Below are positions 33,070-42,337 of a stretch of 44,967 nucleotides of DNA, piece after piece. Location: contig JAJUJY010000016.1 in the NCBI GenBank assembly GCA_029265085.1, forward strand, positions 1-44,967, written 5' to 3'. The stretch is from Chloroflexota bacterium (lineage in GTDB: Bacteria; Chloroflexota; Anaerolineae; Anaerolineales; Anaerolineaceae). The notes under the pieces are model-generated. The model searched no databases. It was not told where the DNA came from and saw only the letters and a program-made list of their open reading frames with translations. A program made the translations under genes and the position numbers. Each line of letters opens with the position of its first letter. The stretch's first letter is position 1.

Positions 33070-34674
33070 ATGTGTGATTTGAAACCCGCAATCTCTTTGT
33101 TGGACCAACTTATTTGCCAAAAAACGGCTGCTTCAGGTACGCCTGCCCTGGTGTATGCGTTGACCGATTGCGATCATACGCTGCATGCGGCCGGGTATGC
33201 CCAAGGCGTGCAGCAGGCGGAAAGCGAACAACTCCTTTATGAAATTGGCTCAGCAGGCAAAACGTTTACCGCCATCGCTGTTTTGCAGGCCGCCGAAGCT
33301 GGCTTGTTAAATCTGCATGACCCGGTGAAGGCATATTTACCCTGGTTCCAGGTCAATTCAAAATACACCGCAATTACGCTCCATCATCTGCTCACCCATA
33401 CCTCAGGGCTGGTGCGTGGAACAGAATTTTCACCCGACCCGCGCAGCGCGGTTTGGGCATTGCGTGAGACCGAAACCGGTTTTGCTCCCGGCGAGCTTTG
33501 CAGTTATTCGGATGCCGGTTTCAAAATCCTGGGTCTGGTGTTGGAAGCGGTTTACCAATTACCGTATGCTGAAATCATCCGCAAAAATATTTTTGAGCCG
33601 TTGGGGATGAACAACTCATATAGTGTAATCACCCATGAACTTCGCCTTCAGCTGGCGCAAGGATTGAAGCCGCTGTATGATGACCGCCCGCGCCATTCCA
33701 GCTATCCGCTGGTACCGGCTCCCTGGCTGGAAACCAATTCGGGGGACGGCTGCATGGTCTCTACAGTGGAAGATATGGCCCGGTTTGTGCGCATGCTGCT
33801 TAATCGCGGACGCGGCCCGCTGGGTGCCCTTCTTTCCGAATCCAGTTTTGAGCTGATGTCCACCGCCTGGATCGAAGGTGATTGGAATATTTGGGGCAGC
33901 GCAGGGTATGGTGTGTATGTTTTGACAGAAAACGACCACAAGCATATTGCGCATGGCGGTGATATGCCCGGTTTCGAAGCGTATTTCAGCGCTGATTTAG
34001 ATTCGGGAATGGGGATTGTGCTGCTTTCTGCGCAGCCCTACCCTGCCGGAACCATTTGGAAGGTCATCCGCACCCTGGAAGCAGCGTATTTGCAAAACCC
34101 GCTTCCTGAGATGGAGGTTGTCCCTGCGCCTGCGTTTGTGGAAGATCCGGCCCAATTTGCCGGCATCTATGAAGCGGGTGAACGCTCGGTTTGCTTCCGC
34201 GCAGGTGAGAATCAGATCTTCCTGGACTGGCAAAATCAAGCCATTTTGTTGGAGAAACACGGCCGCTATCGTTTTGTTGCGGCGCATCCGGAATTTAACC
34301 GCTATCTTTTCCAGTTTGAATTATCCGAAGGCAAAGTTGTCGCAGTGACGCACGGAGCCTACCGTTACCGCAGATCCGGCGTTCCCACCCCTGCGCTTCC
34401 GGCTGTTCCAGGGGAATGGCAAGGGTTTGTGGGGCATTATCGTTCGTACAGCCCCTGGGAAAGTAATTTCCGGGTAGTGCTGCGTGAAGGGGAATTGCTG
34501 CTGATCTGGCCTTCTGGGGACGAGGAACTGCTCACCCCCCTTGGTGAAGCCTGTTTCCGGATTGGTGAAGATGAGACTTCGCCGGAGCGGTTATGTTTTG
34601 ACCAGGTTGCGCAAGGCCAGACGCTGCGCGTTCTTCATTCTGGCAGTCCTTTCTACCGGTTCTTCACTCCTTAA
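33070..34674 (+). CDS. Serine hydrolase, beta-lactamase/class C penicillin-binding family
   Basis: This 534-residue protein has the SxxK motif SAGK (61-64) in YEIGSAGKTFTAIAVL, the second motif YSD (146-148) in the usual YxN place (CSYSDAGFKILG), and HGGDMPGF as the third. The catalytic domain (about 1-350) is followed by a C-terminal lipocalin-like part of about 180 residues. Such proteins are usually esterases or D-amino-acid peptidases rather than antibiotic-degrading enzymes. No signal peptide is seen, so it is probably cytoplasmic. ATG 33070 is preferred (GAGGA upstream) over a TTG seven codons earlier. A strong terminator follows. Confidence 0.88.
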   Translation: MCDLKPAISLLDQLICQKTAASGTPALVYALTDCDHTLHAAGYAQGVQQAESEQLLYEIGSAGKTFTAIAVLQAAEAGLLNLHDPVKAYLPWFQVNSKYTAITLHHLLTHTSGLVRGTEFSPDPRSAVWALRETETGFAPGELCSYSDAGFKILGLVLEAVYQLPYAEIIRKNIFEPLGMNNSYSVITHELRLQLAQGLKPLYDDRPRHSSYPLVPAPWLETNSGDGCMVSTVEDMARFVRMLLNRGRGPLGALLSESSFELMSTAWIEGDWNIWGSAGYGVYVLTENDHKHIAHGGDMPGFEAYFSADLDSGMGIVLLSAQPYPAGTIWKVIRTLEAAYLQNPLPEMEVVPAPAFVEDPAQFAGIYEAGERSVCFRAGENQIFLDWQNQAILLEKHGRYRFVAAHPEFNRYLFQFELSEGKVVAVTHGAYRYRRSGVPTPALPAVPGEWQGFVGHYRSYSPWESNFRVVLREGELLLIWPSGDEELLTPLGEACFRIGEDETSPERLCFDQVAQGQTLRVLHSGSPFYRFFTP

Positions 34675-34694
34675 AAAACCTGGATAAAAATAGA

Positions 34695-34728
34695 GCGCGG
34701 TTGGGTATTTCCCCAGCCGCGCTTTTTT
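34695..34728 (+). terminator. Rho-independent terminator after the serine hydrolase
   Basis: An 11-bp GC-rich stem (34695-34705 with 34712-34722, one G-T pair) with a 6-base loop leads into TTTTTT. It separates this gene from the convergent nitroreductase. Confidence 0.93.
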
Positions 34729-34758
34729 GCCTGGAAAATAGAGCTTTTGCTGGCCAGT

Positions 34759-35532
34759 TTACTTCCAGTTCTTTATCATGGCCTGGACCGAACGGCTCAT
34801 CTCAATCGAAAAATCGGCGATGAACTTTCGGAAATAGTTTGCCTGGCCGGGGTTCAACGCGCCCAGGTTGGCATCGGAGGGCGTGACAGCCTGGCCGCCG
34901 AAAACATCAAACATGTGCTCCAGTTCTTCCGCAGAAAAACGCCGGTAGGTGTTTTGGTGAACAATATACCTGGGCTCAAATCGTTTGCGCAGGCGGGGTG
35001 TGTAATTTTCGGGCGGATATCCAAAGCAAAGCATGGTCACCGGCAGGGTGTATTGGGGCAGGCCGAGCAATTCCTGGTGAATTTCGTAGTTTTCCAGGAT
35101 ATCGCCAATATAGCACGAGCCAATCCCTAACGACTCAGCAGCGATCACAGCGGTTTGGGCTGCAATCAGCGCATCGCAGCAGGCCAAGATCAGGTCGCCT
35201 TCTTGCGGGGTGCGAAAAGTTTTTCCTAATTCCTGGCAGCGATCTTCCACCTGGCTGTGCAGGTAGTAATCAAACCAGCGTTGGTAATCGGCCAGGAAAA
35301 CCAGCACATACGGTGCTTTGGCGATGAAGGGCTGGTTGTCGCAGGTGATAGCCAGCCGTTCTTTCAGCGCCTGGTCCTCTATTTCGAGGATGCTGTACAG
35401 CATCATTCCTCCTGCGGTTGGGGCGCGGAAGGCAGCCTGGAGGATGGCGTCTTTGTCCTCGACACCCAGAGGGCGGTCGGCATAAATCCGCAAAGAACTG
35501 CGGTTATGAATTAACTCAAGGGTAGGGTTCAT
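34759..35532 (-). CDS. Nitroreductase family protein (NfsA/Frp-like)
   Basis: This 257-residue protein has the FMN-binding start LIHNRSSLRIYADRP (8-22), the FRAPTAGGMMLYSILEI segment, AAQTAVIAAESLGIGSCYIGDI, and the VTMLCFGYPPE / LRKRFEPRYIVHQNTYR end of NADPH-dependent flavin nitroreductases. Length is normal. The ATG lacks a ribosome site; TATATA ends five bases before it, so it may be leaderless. The physiological substrate is unknown. Confidence 0.9.
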   Translation of the reverse strand: MNPTLELIHNRSSLRIYADRPLGVEDKDAILQAAFRAPTAGGMMLYSILEIEDQALKERLAITCDNQPFIAKAPYVLVFLADYQRWFDYYLHSQVEDRCQELGKTFRTPQEGDLILACCDALIAAQTAVIAAESLGIGSCYIGDILENYEIHQELLGLPQYTLPVTMLCFGYPPENYTPRLRKRFEPRYIVHQNTYRRFSAEELEHMFDVFGGQAVTPSDANLGALNPGQANYFRKFIADFSIEMSRSVQAMIKNWK

Positions 35533-35641
35533 AGTTTTATATAATTCTTAGAGATGGAATAGATTGTGCAGGTTTGTCAAATAATTATCAACGATTAGTT
35601 ACATTTTACCATTGTTGCGAACTAATAAAATTTGTACATTT

Positions 35642-35670
35642 TTGCTGCTTGATTCAACACCGTATATAAA
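35642..35670 (+). promoter_or_regulatory. Predicted promoter of the GT-C-like membrane protein
   Basis: TTGCTG (35642-35647), a 17-bp spacer and TATAAA (35665-35670) fit a sigma70-type promoter. Transcription would begin near 35677, ahead of both possible starts of the next gene. Confidence 0.45.
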
Positions 35671-35825
35671 ACGATGCATTTTGGCTCTATGAGAACTCCC
35701 GTGGTGGGGAGGTCATCTACCATCTGTAACGGCAACTCCCAATGAACCGGTATTTTTTGTGGAGCCTGTTTTCGCGGTACAATAAATCGTCTTATTTCCA
35801 GGAAATCTCTCTTGCAGGTAGGTCT

Positions 35826-37664
35826 ATGCGATTAAAAATTGCACGCGCTGCCAGTCAAATCTTTTTTGGAGTGAGCGGCCTGATATTTCTGGCCTCAGCG
35901 ATTTTTGCTGTTGAGCTTGGATTGGATAATGACCCTGGTTGGGGAAAGGGCCGTTATCTTTTTGCGGCAGCAGGCATAGTTTGCTGGCTGATTATGCTGA
36001 TGATCCGGTTTGACCGCCATACAGAGAAGCTGGTGCGTGGATTATTAAAACCGGTAGAGCGGTTAAATTCTCATCTTCAGGCTTCGCGTTTGATAAGCAT
36101 TTTGCGCAGTTTTCGACAGCGCCTGCTCTCCTGGGCGCCAGTGGTTTATTTCCGGCGCTCACCTCAACGCAGTGCATTATTGTTCGCGACTCTTGGCGCA
36201 GTCCTTTCGGTTGTAATTTATCTTTGGTTCATCACCAGTGGCACATTCACGGTCTGGACACCTTACTCCACCTATTTTGATAAGCTTGGAAATGCCTTTC
36301 GTGCCGGTCAGGTTGCGCTGTTGGAAGAACCATCGGCTGAATTAATGGCGTTGGAAAATCCTTACGATTGGACGAAACGGGAAGGTGTGCCCCTTCTTTG
36401 GGATGCTTCTTTTTATAACGGCAAATATTATTTGTATTGGGGTCCGGTTCCCGGTATCCTGGCCGCCCTGGTGAAAAGTTTTACCGCTACTCCGGTCGAG
36501 GATCAATACCTGTTGTTCTTTTTCTGTTGTGGAACCGTGATCCTGTTTGCCGGTTTGTTGGCATACCTGTACCTGAAAATATTTAAAAATCGCCCGGCCT
36601 GGACGCTGTTTTTGCTGACGATGCTCGCAGGATTGAGTGTGCCGGTTCTTTGGCTGATCAACCGCCCGGATGTGTATGAAACGGCAATTGCAGGCGGTCA
36701 GTTTTTCTTGATGTTGGGGCTTTTCCTGGCTGTGCGAACAGTGCTTGAAGAGCCACTCAACACGGGGAGGCTGGCCGGAATTGGGTTGGCCTGGGGTGCT
36801 GCTGTTGGCTGCCGTTTGACTCTGGCCGCCGCGGTCATTGTTCTTTCTGCTATCCTTGCCTGGATTATTTTTCGCAGACACTCAAATTGGCGAAAGACTA
36901 TCTGCGCGCTGCTCTGGCTGGGACTGCCGCTGCTGTTGTGGGCCGGTGGTTTGGCCTGGTATAACGATGCCCGTTTTGGTAACATTTTTGAAACCGGTCA
37001 TCGTTACCAGCTGACTGGCCCGGCATTGCCGGAGGATTATACCCACGTGACTTCCCTTGGGTATGTACTTCCCAGTCTGTATAGTTATCTGGTTCGACCG
37101 CTATCGTTTTCTGCCCATGAATTTCCTTTTGTATATGCTCAATTCATCAAGGAAGCCATGTGGCCGAAATGGATCTACCTGCCAAAATATTATTATTATC
37201 CTGAACCGACCGCCGGTATTTTTATGGCTGTTCCCGGTGTTTGGCTGGCTTTGCTGCCGCTCATAGGTCTGTTACGCGGAGGGTGGGGCTGGTTAAAAGA
37301 AGAAAAAGAATCCTTGCGAGTCTTTTCCGGTTCCTCAGAGAGCATGCTTTGGCTGTTGGCAGGAGCGCTGTTTATCTTTACATTCTCACCATTATTGGTC
37401 TTTATCACCACATCCATGCGCTATCTGGCAGACTTTACCTGGGTCGCAGGGTTGTTAGCATCCTTGGGTTTGTGGTGGGGACAAAGTTTTTTGAAATCCA
37501 GACCCGGTTGGCGCAGGTTGCTTGCCTTGTCAGCCATTGTACTGGTTTTGACGACCGTTATTTTTGGTGTCATGGTTAATCTGGGAAATGTTGAACACCG
37601 TTTTGAGGCCAACAACCCGGCTTTGTATGGCTCAATCCGGGAATTTTTCTTGCGGGGTAATTAA
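35826..37664 (+). CDS. Polytopic GT-C-like membrane protein, copy 1
   Basis: This protein of about 612 residues has roughly 11-12 membrane helices and a large loop after about residue 150: YFDKLGNAFRAGQVALLEEP, then YWGPVPGILAALV, RLTLAAAV and WYNDARFGNIFETGHRYQL. The same elements (LADSFLNGRLYL, PLPGIVLVPLV, AARPNVFTL, YYNYARFGDFFDFGY) occur in the gene at 40327, so the two are homologous. The layout suggests a GT-C glycosyltransferase, but no family can be named and acceptor and donor are unknown. ATG 35826 has AGG upstream and begins with a basic N-terminus before a helix; ATG 35742 would add 28 residues without a ribosome site. Confidence 0.7.
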   Translation: MRLKIARAASQIFFGVSGLIFLASAIFAVELGLDNDPGWGKGRYLFAAAGIVCWLIMLMIRFDRHTEKLVRGLLKPVERLNSHLQASRLISILRSFRQRLLSWAPVVYFRRSPQRSALLFATLGAVLSVVIYLWFITSGTFTVWTPYSTYFDKLGNAFRAGQVALLEEPSAELMALENPYDWTKREGVPLLWDASFYNGKYYLYWGPVPGILAALVKSFTATPVEDQYLLFFFCCGTVILFAGLLAYLYLKIFKNRPAWTLFLLTMLAGLSVPVLWLINRPDVYETAIAGGQFFLMLGLFLAVRTVLEEPLNTGRLAGIGLAWGAAVGCRLTLAAAVIVLSAILAWIIFRRHSNWRKTICALLWLGLPLLLWAGGLAWYNDARFGNIFETGHRYQLTGPALPEDYTHVTSLGYVLPSLYSYLVRPLSFSAHEFPFVYAQFIKEAMWPKWIYLPKYYYYPEPTAGIFMAVPGVWLALLPLIGLLRGGWGWLKEEKESLRVFSGSSESMLWLLAGALFIFTFSPLLVFITTSMRYLADFTWVAGLLASLGLWWGQSFLKSRPGWRRLLALSAIVLVLTTVIFGVMVNLGNVEHRFEANNPALYGSIREFFLRGN

Positions 37665-37733
37665 TTTCGGCTCTTTGGAAACCGGCGTGGCGATGTATTA
37701 GATGTGGTGATTCCTGTTGAACCTAAATTTTCC

Positions 37734-38633
37734 TTATCCCGCAAACGTAAAACTTGGTAATCCAATCACCTCGGTATGCAAGCGGAAAAGACTGCCTGAA
37801 TCAGGGTACTGCTGGCGCTGTGCTTCTGTCAGGTCCTCGGCTGCGCTGCTGATATACAGATCACTGCGCTGCGGCCCGCCAAACACGCAGGAGGCCGGGC
37901 GCAGTGCGGGGATATCTATTTTTTCAATGCACTTTCCATTACTCGGGTCCCAGCGTGTGACGCAGGCACCGTCCCATTGTGCCAGCCAGATGTTGCCGTC
38001 GCTGCTGGTGGTCATGCCGTCGCACACGGAGCCGTCTTCCGGAATGGTAAAGCACACCTGCGGATTTGCAATGGTTCCGTGTTCAAGGTCATAATCGTAA
38101 GCGGTCACATCACGCGAACCTGAATCTGCAAAATAAAAAGTGCGATAATCCGGGCTCCAGGCCAGTCCATTCGAAATCAACAGACCGCCCTCAATCAAGG
38201 TCGTGATGGTATGGTCTGGATGCAGGCAGTATAGTGATCCAACTGCTTTGCGGCTGGCACGGGTATCCATAGTGCCTGCCAAAAAGCGGCCGGCCGGATC
38301 ACATTTGCCGTCATTGAAGCGGTTGTAGGGTAAATCGGTTTCCACTTCACCTAAAACCGTAACGGCTTCAGATTCTAGATCCAATACAGCAAATTTGCGG
38401 TCCATGCCTAAAATCAGTCCGCCTTTTTCACGCGGCGCAACACACCCCACTGTCTGGCAAATCCCTCTTGTTTTCAGGTCGATCGTGCGCTGCTGGTTAT
38501 TGGCAGGGTTAAAGATAAAAATACGAGCGGTAAGAATATCGACCCAATACAACACCTGGGCCTGTTCATCCCAACTGGGCGATTCACCAACCAGTGCAAA
38601 TTCTTTAACGACACGTTCAATTTTGCCGGGCAT
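37734..38633 (-). CDS. SMP-30/gluconolactonase/LRE family protein
   Basis: This 299-residue beta-propeller protein has the metal-site residues of SMP-30 lactonases: Glu in VGESPSW (17), Asn in ISNGLAWSPD, and Asp in SVCDGMTTSSDGNIW; NRFNDGKCDPAGRFLAGTMD is also characteristic. It should hydrolyse a sugar lactone using Ca2+ or another divalent ion. ATG 38633 is chosen because GAGG precedes it and family similarity begins there; a start 20 codons earlier has neither. It is convergent with the upstream membrane protein and divergent from the lipoprotein gene. Confidence 0.9.
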   Translation of the reverse strand: MPGKIERVVKEFALVGESPSWDEQAQVLYWVDILTARIFIFNPANNQQRTIDLKTRGICQTVGCVAPREKGGLILGMDRKFAVLDLESEAVTVLGEVETDLPYNRFNDGKCDPAGRFLAGTMDTRASRKAVGSLYCLHPDHTITTLIEGGLLISNGLAWSPDYRTFYFADSGSRDVTAYDYDLEHGTIANPQVCFTIPEDGSVCDGMTTSSDGNIWLAQWDGACVTRWDPSNGKCIEKIDIPALRPASCVFGGPQRSDLYISSAAEDLTEAQRQQYPDSGSLFRLHTEVIGLPSFTFAG

Positions 38634-38812
38634 AATTACCTCATCGGACAATAATTTTGGGGTGGATATCCCAATCATACTCTTTTTTGGCATTTCAGGC
38701 CGGAATTTCTTGCAATCTTGCGTTTTAGTTAATAACGAGCGTGCCTATTTGCTGTACAATGGAAATCGAGATCAATTGCTCACCAGGACCAGACCAAAAG
38801 GGAGGAGGTTGT

Positions 38813-39556
38813 ATGCGTCCCATCTGGAGATCGGGTTTTCTTTTGTTCCTCTTAGCCCTTACCGGCTGTTCAGTGATTGCTCAATTTCAATCTACCCCCA
38901 CGCCCGCGCCAACCGAGACACCGACCCTTACGCCAACTTCTGCGTTCACTGCCACCCCCAGCCCAGAACCGACCGCAACCTTAACCCCTACGGCTACCCC
39001 TTTTGTGCCTTTCCAGGCATCAGTCTGGGCGGATAATGTCAATGTGCGTCAGAATCCTGGGTATTTGTTCAAGGTGCTGGGTGTAGTTCCAAAGGATACG
39101 GCCTTCACGGTTTTAGGCAAATCACCGGGAGGCGAATGGATTCAAGTTCGCACGCAAAACGACACCCTTGGTTGGGTCTTTGCTAAATTAATGCAGGCTG
39201 ACCTGGATTTACAACTGGCTCCGGTGGTAGAACCGAAAGATGTGCTTACGATCACCGGCAAAGTGCAGGATCAACAGGGTGAACCCGTGAGTGGAATTGG
39301 ATTTGCCATCGTCCAGGGGGTTGGGGATAATGCGCCTCGCACGGATGCAGCGACCAATGAGTTTGGTATGTTCTATGCTTTTTTGCCGTCTGCTAGCAGC
39401 GGGTCCTGGTATGTTTCATATACCTCAATTGCCTGCACCAGTAATAAGATGGATGCGGATTGTAATTGCATCGGTGGTGTTTGCGGTTCGCCAGAACCGC
39501 TTACCAAACTGGTAACCTTGCCCCAAGATGAGATGTTGGTATATTTATGGAAATAA
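38813..39556 (+). CDS. Lipoprotein with Thr/Pro linker and bacterial SH3 domain
   Basis: This 247-residue protein has a lipoprotein signal peptide ending in LTGC (Cys19), a Thr/Pro-rich linker of about 40 residues (27-65), an SH3_3-type domain (about 68-135, with ADNVNVRQNPG and GWVFAKLM), and a C-terminal carboxypeptidase-regulatory-like or Ig-like domain. A short cysteine cluster (CTSNKMDADCNCIGGVCG) lies near 213-230. SH3_3 domains usually bind cell-wall peptides, so this is probably an envelope-attached protein. GGAGGAGG marks the start; 24 codons of open frame upstream are ignored. TACAAT at 38755 may be its -10. Confidence 0.88.
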   Translation: MRPIWRSGFLLFLLALTGCSVIAQFQSTPTPAPTETPTLTPTSAFTATPSPEPTATLTPTATPFVPFQASVWADNVNVRQNPGYLFKVLGVVPKDTAFTVLGKSPGGEWIQVRTQNDTLGWVFAKLMQADLDLQLAPVVEPKDVLTITGKVQDQQGEPVSGIGFAIVQGVGDNAPRTDAATNEFGMFYAFLPSASSGSWYVSYTSIACTSNKMDADCNCIGGVCGSPEPLTKLVTLPQDEMLVYLWK

Positions 39557-39681
39557 ATTTTAAGGTAAAATCTGGCTTGAAGTTTGCACCCATCGAAAAA
39601 GCAGGATTTTAGACTTAAGTACAAGATTTGCTGATTATCGGTTACTTTAGCTGGTTTCTCTTGCAAGATACGGAGGATATT

Positions 39682-40026
39682 GTGAAACATCCAGTGATCA
39701 AAACAGCCCTGATTATTCTCCTTGGTGCCATTGCCGCCATGATCGGAGAATTTATTATCCATATTGCATTATGGTCTGATATTTCTCGCGTTCTATGGAT
39801 GCTGTTCGGGTTATTCCCCCTGGTTTCTTTGATGATGGGATTGGCATTTCACCAGGCAATCAACCAGGTTTGGGTTGCTTTTACGGCACCGCTGGCGGTC
39901 TTTATTCCCGCAATTATCCTTGACTTAAATCCGGACAATCTGATTTATGTTCCACTCTATATGGTGGTCTGCGGATTGGGTTACTTTTTGCCAAAGTGGT
40001 TGGTTAAGAAATCAAACGCGGCCTAA
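39682..40026 (+). CDS. Small four-helix membrane protein of unknown function
   Basis: This 114-residue protein starts with GTG, set by GGAGG five bases upstream. It is mostly hydrophobic, with about four helices (9-30, 35-55, 62-82, 86-104) and a basic C-terminal tail. I recognise no family. It follows the lipoprotein after about 125 bases without a clear terminator between them, so co-transcription is possible. Confidence 0.65.
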   Translation: MKHPVIKTALIILLGAIAAMIGEFIIHIALWSDISRVLWMLFGLFPLVSLMMGLAFHQAINQVWVAFTAPLAVFIPAIILDLNPDNLIYVPLYMVVCGLGYFLPKWLVKKSNAA

Positions 40027-40326
40027 AGTCCCGTTTTCATTCCGATAAAGTTTAACAGGCTGCACACCAATCAGCCTGCCTTGTGTTTAGAGTAGAACAA
40101 GATGCATTTTGGTTTATCTTGCCGAAATTTCGCCGGGAGCGGCCGCATGCCGCTTTGAGCATTTGGACATTCAAAATAATTCTGCAATCTTCTGGTGAAT
40201 TATGCTGGAGTAAGGGGAGAATGGAAAGATAAATTTCAATAAGCATCTGTGTGCAAAGATGATGATTTGCATTGAGGTTATAATTCCACCGCTGTAATTA
40301 ATTGAATATTTTATGGATTAATATCG
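40027..40326. other. Non-coding stretch before the second GT-C-like gene
   Basis: This 300-base gap has no credible gene. It holds a 7-bp hairpin CAGGCTG/CAGCCTG (40056-40078) without a T run and a second weak GC hairpin near 40138-40158. A perfect TATAAT at 40278-40283 lies 43 bases before the next ATG and is the likely -10 of that gene; no matching -35 is seen. Confidence 0.5.
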
Positions 40327-42225
40327 ATGAATCAGTCCAAACAACTATTTCCAGATAAATCAAGAATTATTAATTTTTCAGTCGCTGCTTTTTTAGCTTT
40401 TAGCGGGATATTTGTGCTAATAAATATTTTTCAAGGAAAATCAGAATCTGGTTCTGCATTATTCTTGGGATATTCATTATTGCGATGGGCAACAATATTT
40501 ATTTCTTCTATTGGAATTGCTTTATTTGGCTATTTTGCAGTTAGCATCTATTTTCAAAAACCGGTGATTGGTCGTCTGGCTCAAAGAGCCAATACAATTG
40601 CAGCATCTCCGATCCAACGATCTGTATTTATTTTTGCATTGTTTGTCATTTTCGCTGTCGTTGTTTCACTACTGATTCTATGCGTTTCTCCGGCCGCAAA
40701 TGAAGTTCCATTCCTATCGGTGCTATTCAATCGATTGGGAGGATTATTGATCTGGATGGAGTTCGTTATCCTGGGGCTTGGATTGATTATCGGAGTAAAT
40801 ATCCGGAAAGAAGTATTGCGCGCGGTTTTTTCACCCTGGTTCCTGGCTTGTTTATTTGCAACCGCTGTGATGGTTTACTATGTGTCTGTAAAATTTTACG
40901 TAACAGTAACTTTCTCGCTGTTTATGCGCGGTACAGAGCAATACTTATTTGTCTTGCCGGTATTTTTTCTGCTATGGGGCGTATTGCATCAGTTTTTTCG
41001 GGAAAGCTCCTGGTATCCAAAGGTTAATCAAATCTTATTGGCGGTTGGGGTATTTCTTTTTGCCTACGTTGTGTATCGCCAGACAACGCAGTGGATTGAT
41101 AACCGGTTTACACCCAATAAAGCTTACTTCCACCTGTTGGCAGATTCTTTTCTAAATGGCCGTCTTTATTTGCCGAACCCACCTTATACGCATGATTTAA
41201 CCAATTTTGAAGGGCAATGGTATGTTCCTAATCCCCCATTGCCGGGGATTGTGCTTGTGCCTTTGGTTGCATTGGTTGGTGTTGAGAATGTTAATATGGT
41301 GCATTTCAGTGTTTTCTGGGGTGCTATTAATGTATTGCTCGTATTCCTTATTTTGGCAAAAGGTTCCGAAAAAGGATTATTACCGGCCGGGCTTAATGCA
41401 AATCTCTGGCTGACATTTCTCTTTGCTCTGGGCACATGCCATTGGTGGATGTCGTTAATTGGCAATATGGCATATATAAGCCAATTGCTCACATTAACTT
41501 TTGCGGCTTTATCGGTCTATTTTGCGATTAGTGGATATTCACCTTGGCTGATTGGATTAAGCCTGGGGCTATCTATCGCGGCTCGCCCGAATGTGTTTAC
41601 TTTATGGCCTTTTTTGTTGGGTATTTACCTTTTTCTGGGAAACCAGACCCAGAGCATCCAATGGAAAAAAGTTATTGTATGGTCTGTTAAATCAGCGATT
41701 CCTGTTTGTGCCGCGGTAGCCGCTTTGCTTTATTACAATTACGCCCGGTTTGGAGATTTTTTTGATTTTGGTTATGTGACCATTCATGGATCCCCCAATG
41801 TGGTAAAGGCCGTACAGGAATACGGTATGTTTAATATCCATTTCTTATTTACCAACCTGAAAGCAATGTTTATTACCTCTCCGCTCAAGTTGTTGGATGG
41901 CAGGTTAACTTTTGCTCCAGGCTGGGATGGATACAGTGCCATTATCATGACACCGGCATTGCTTTATGTTTTCCGAGCTGCGAAATTAAATTGGTGGAAA
42001 ATTGGCGCATGGATTTCTATTGTATTGTCTGCCGGATTGATTTTGCTTTACCATAATAACGGTGCTGCACAGTTGGGTTTTCGTTATCTGATGGACTTTA
42101 TCTTGCCTGTGCTTTGTTTAATGGCGGCAGGAATGGGAAAACACGCCTCAAGGTTATTTAAAGGTTTAACGATCTTTAGTATCATCCAGGTTGCAGCGGG
42201 AATCTGGTGGTGGTGGAGCCAATAA
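40327..42225 (+). CDS. Polytopic GT-C-like membrane protein, copy 2
   Basis: This 632-residue protein has about 13 membrane helices. After helix 6 or 7 comes a loop with YFHLLADSFLNGRLYLPNPPYTHDL and WYVPNPPLPGIVLVPL, then WWMSLIGNMAYISQ, LSIAARPNVFTLWP and YYNYARFGDFFDFGY. These match, in order, elements of the protein encoded at 35826, though overall similarity is low. A GT-C-type sugar transferase using a lipid donor is the most likely role; no catalytic residue can be assigned. The first third of the gene is more AT-rich than the rest. Ribosome site weak. Confidence 0.7.
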   Translation: MNQSKQLFPDKSRIINFSVAAFLAFSGIFVLINIFQGKSESGSALFLGYSLLRWATIFISSIGIALFGYFAVSIYFQKPVIGRLAQRANTIAASPIQRSVFIFALFVIFAVVVSLLILCVSPAANEVPFLSVLFNRLGGLLIWMEFVILGLGLIIGVNIRKEVLRAVFSPWFLACLFATAVMVYYVSVKFYVTVTFSLFMRGTEQYLFVLPVFFLLWGVLHQFFRESSWYPKVNQILLAVGVFLFAYVVYRQTTQWIDNRFTPNKAYFHLLADSFLNGRLYLPNPPYTHDLTNFEGQWYVPNPPLPGIVLVPLVALVGVENVNMVHFSVFWGAINVLLVFLILAKGSEKGLLPAGLNANLWLTFLFALGTCHWWMSLIGNMAYISQLLTLTFAALSVYFAISGYSPWLIGLSLGLSIAARPNVFTLWPFLLGIYLFLGNQTQSIQWKKVIVWSVKSAIPVCAAVAALLYYNYARFGDFFDFGYVTIHGSPNVVKAVQEYGMFNIHFLFTNLKAMFITSPLKLLDGRLTFAPGWDGYSAIIMTPALLYVFRAAKLNWWKIGAWISIVLSAGLILLYHNNGAAQLGFRYLMDFILPVLCLMAAGMGKHASRLFKGLTIFSIIQVAAGIWWWWSQ

Positions 42226-42279
42226 TATTTACCCTCAGATTCTTTCGTATATAAATTTTGGTCTAGTATGTGCAAATTG

Positions 42280-42308
42280 TTTACAAATGGGGATAATTTT
42301 TCTAAAAT
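42280..42308 (+). promoter_or_regulatory. Promoter of the mrp antiporter operon
   Basis: TTTACA (42280-42285), exactly 17 bp, and TAAAAT (42303-42308) make the best sigma70-type promoter in the window (5 of 6 matches in each hexamer). Transcription should begin near 42315, about 23 nt before the mrpA ATG. Confidence 0.7.
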
Positions 42309-42337
42309 AATGAAAACAATTCAACACTGGATCAGGG

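Noticed and set aside
37042..37052. CACGTG core resembling parS
   Set aside because: Flanks are not GTTT/AAAC; it lies inside a coding region and is only a 6-bp match.
40056..40078. CAGGCTG/CAGCCTG hairpin as a terminator
   Set aside because: No T run follows; it is noted only as part of the non-coding gap.
40052..40246. 64-codon minus-strand open frame in the gap before the second GT-C-like gene
   Set aside because: No ribosome site, no recognisable protein features, and cysteine/arginine-rich composition typical of chance frames.
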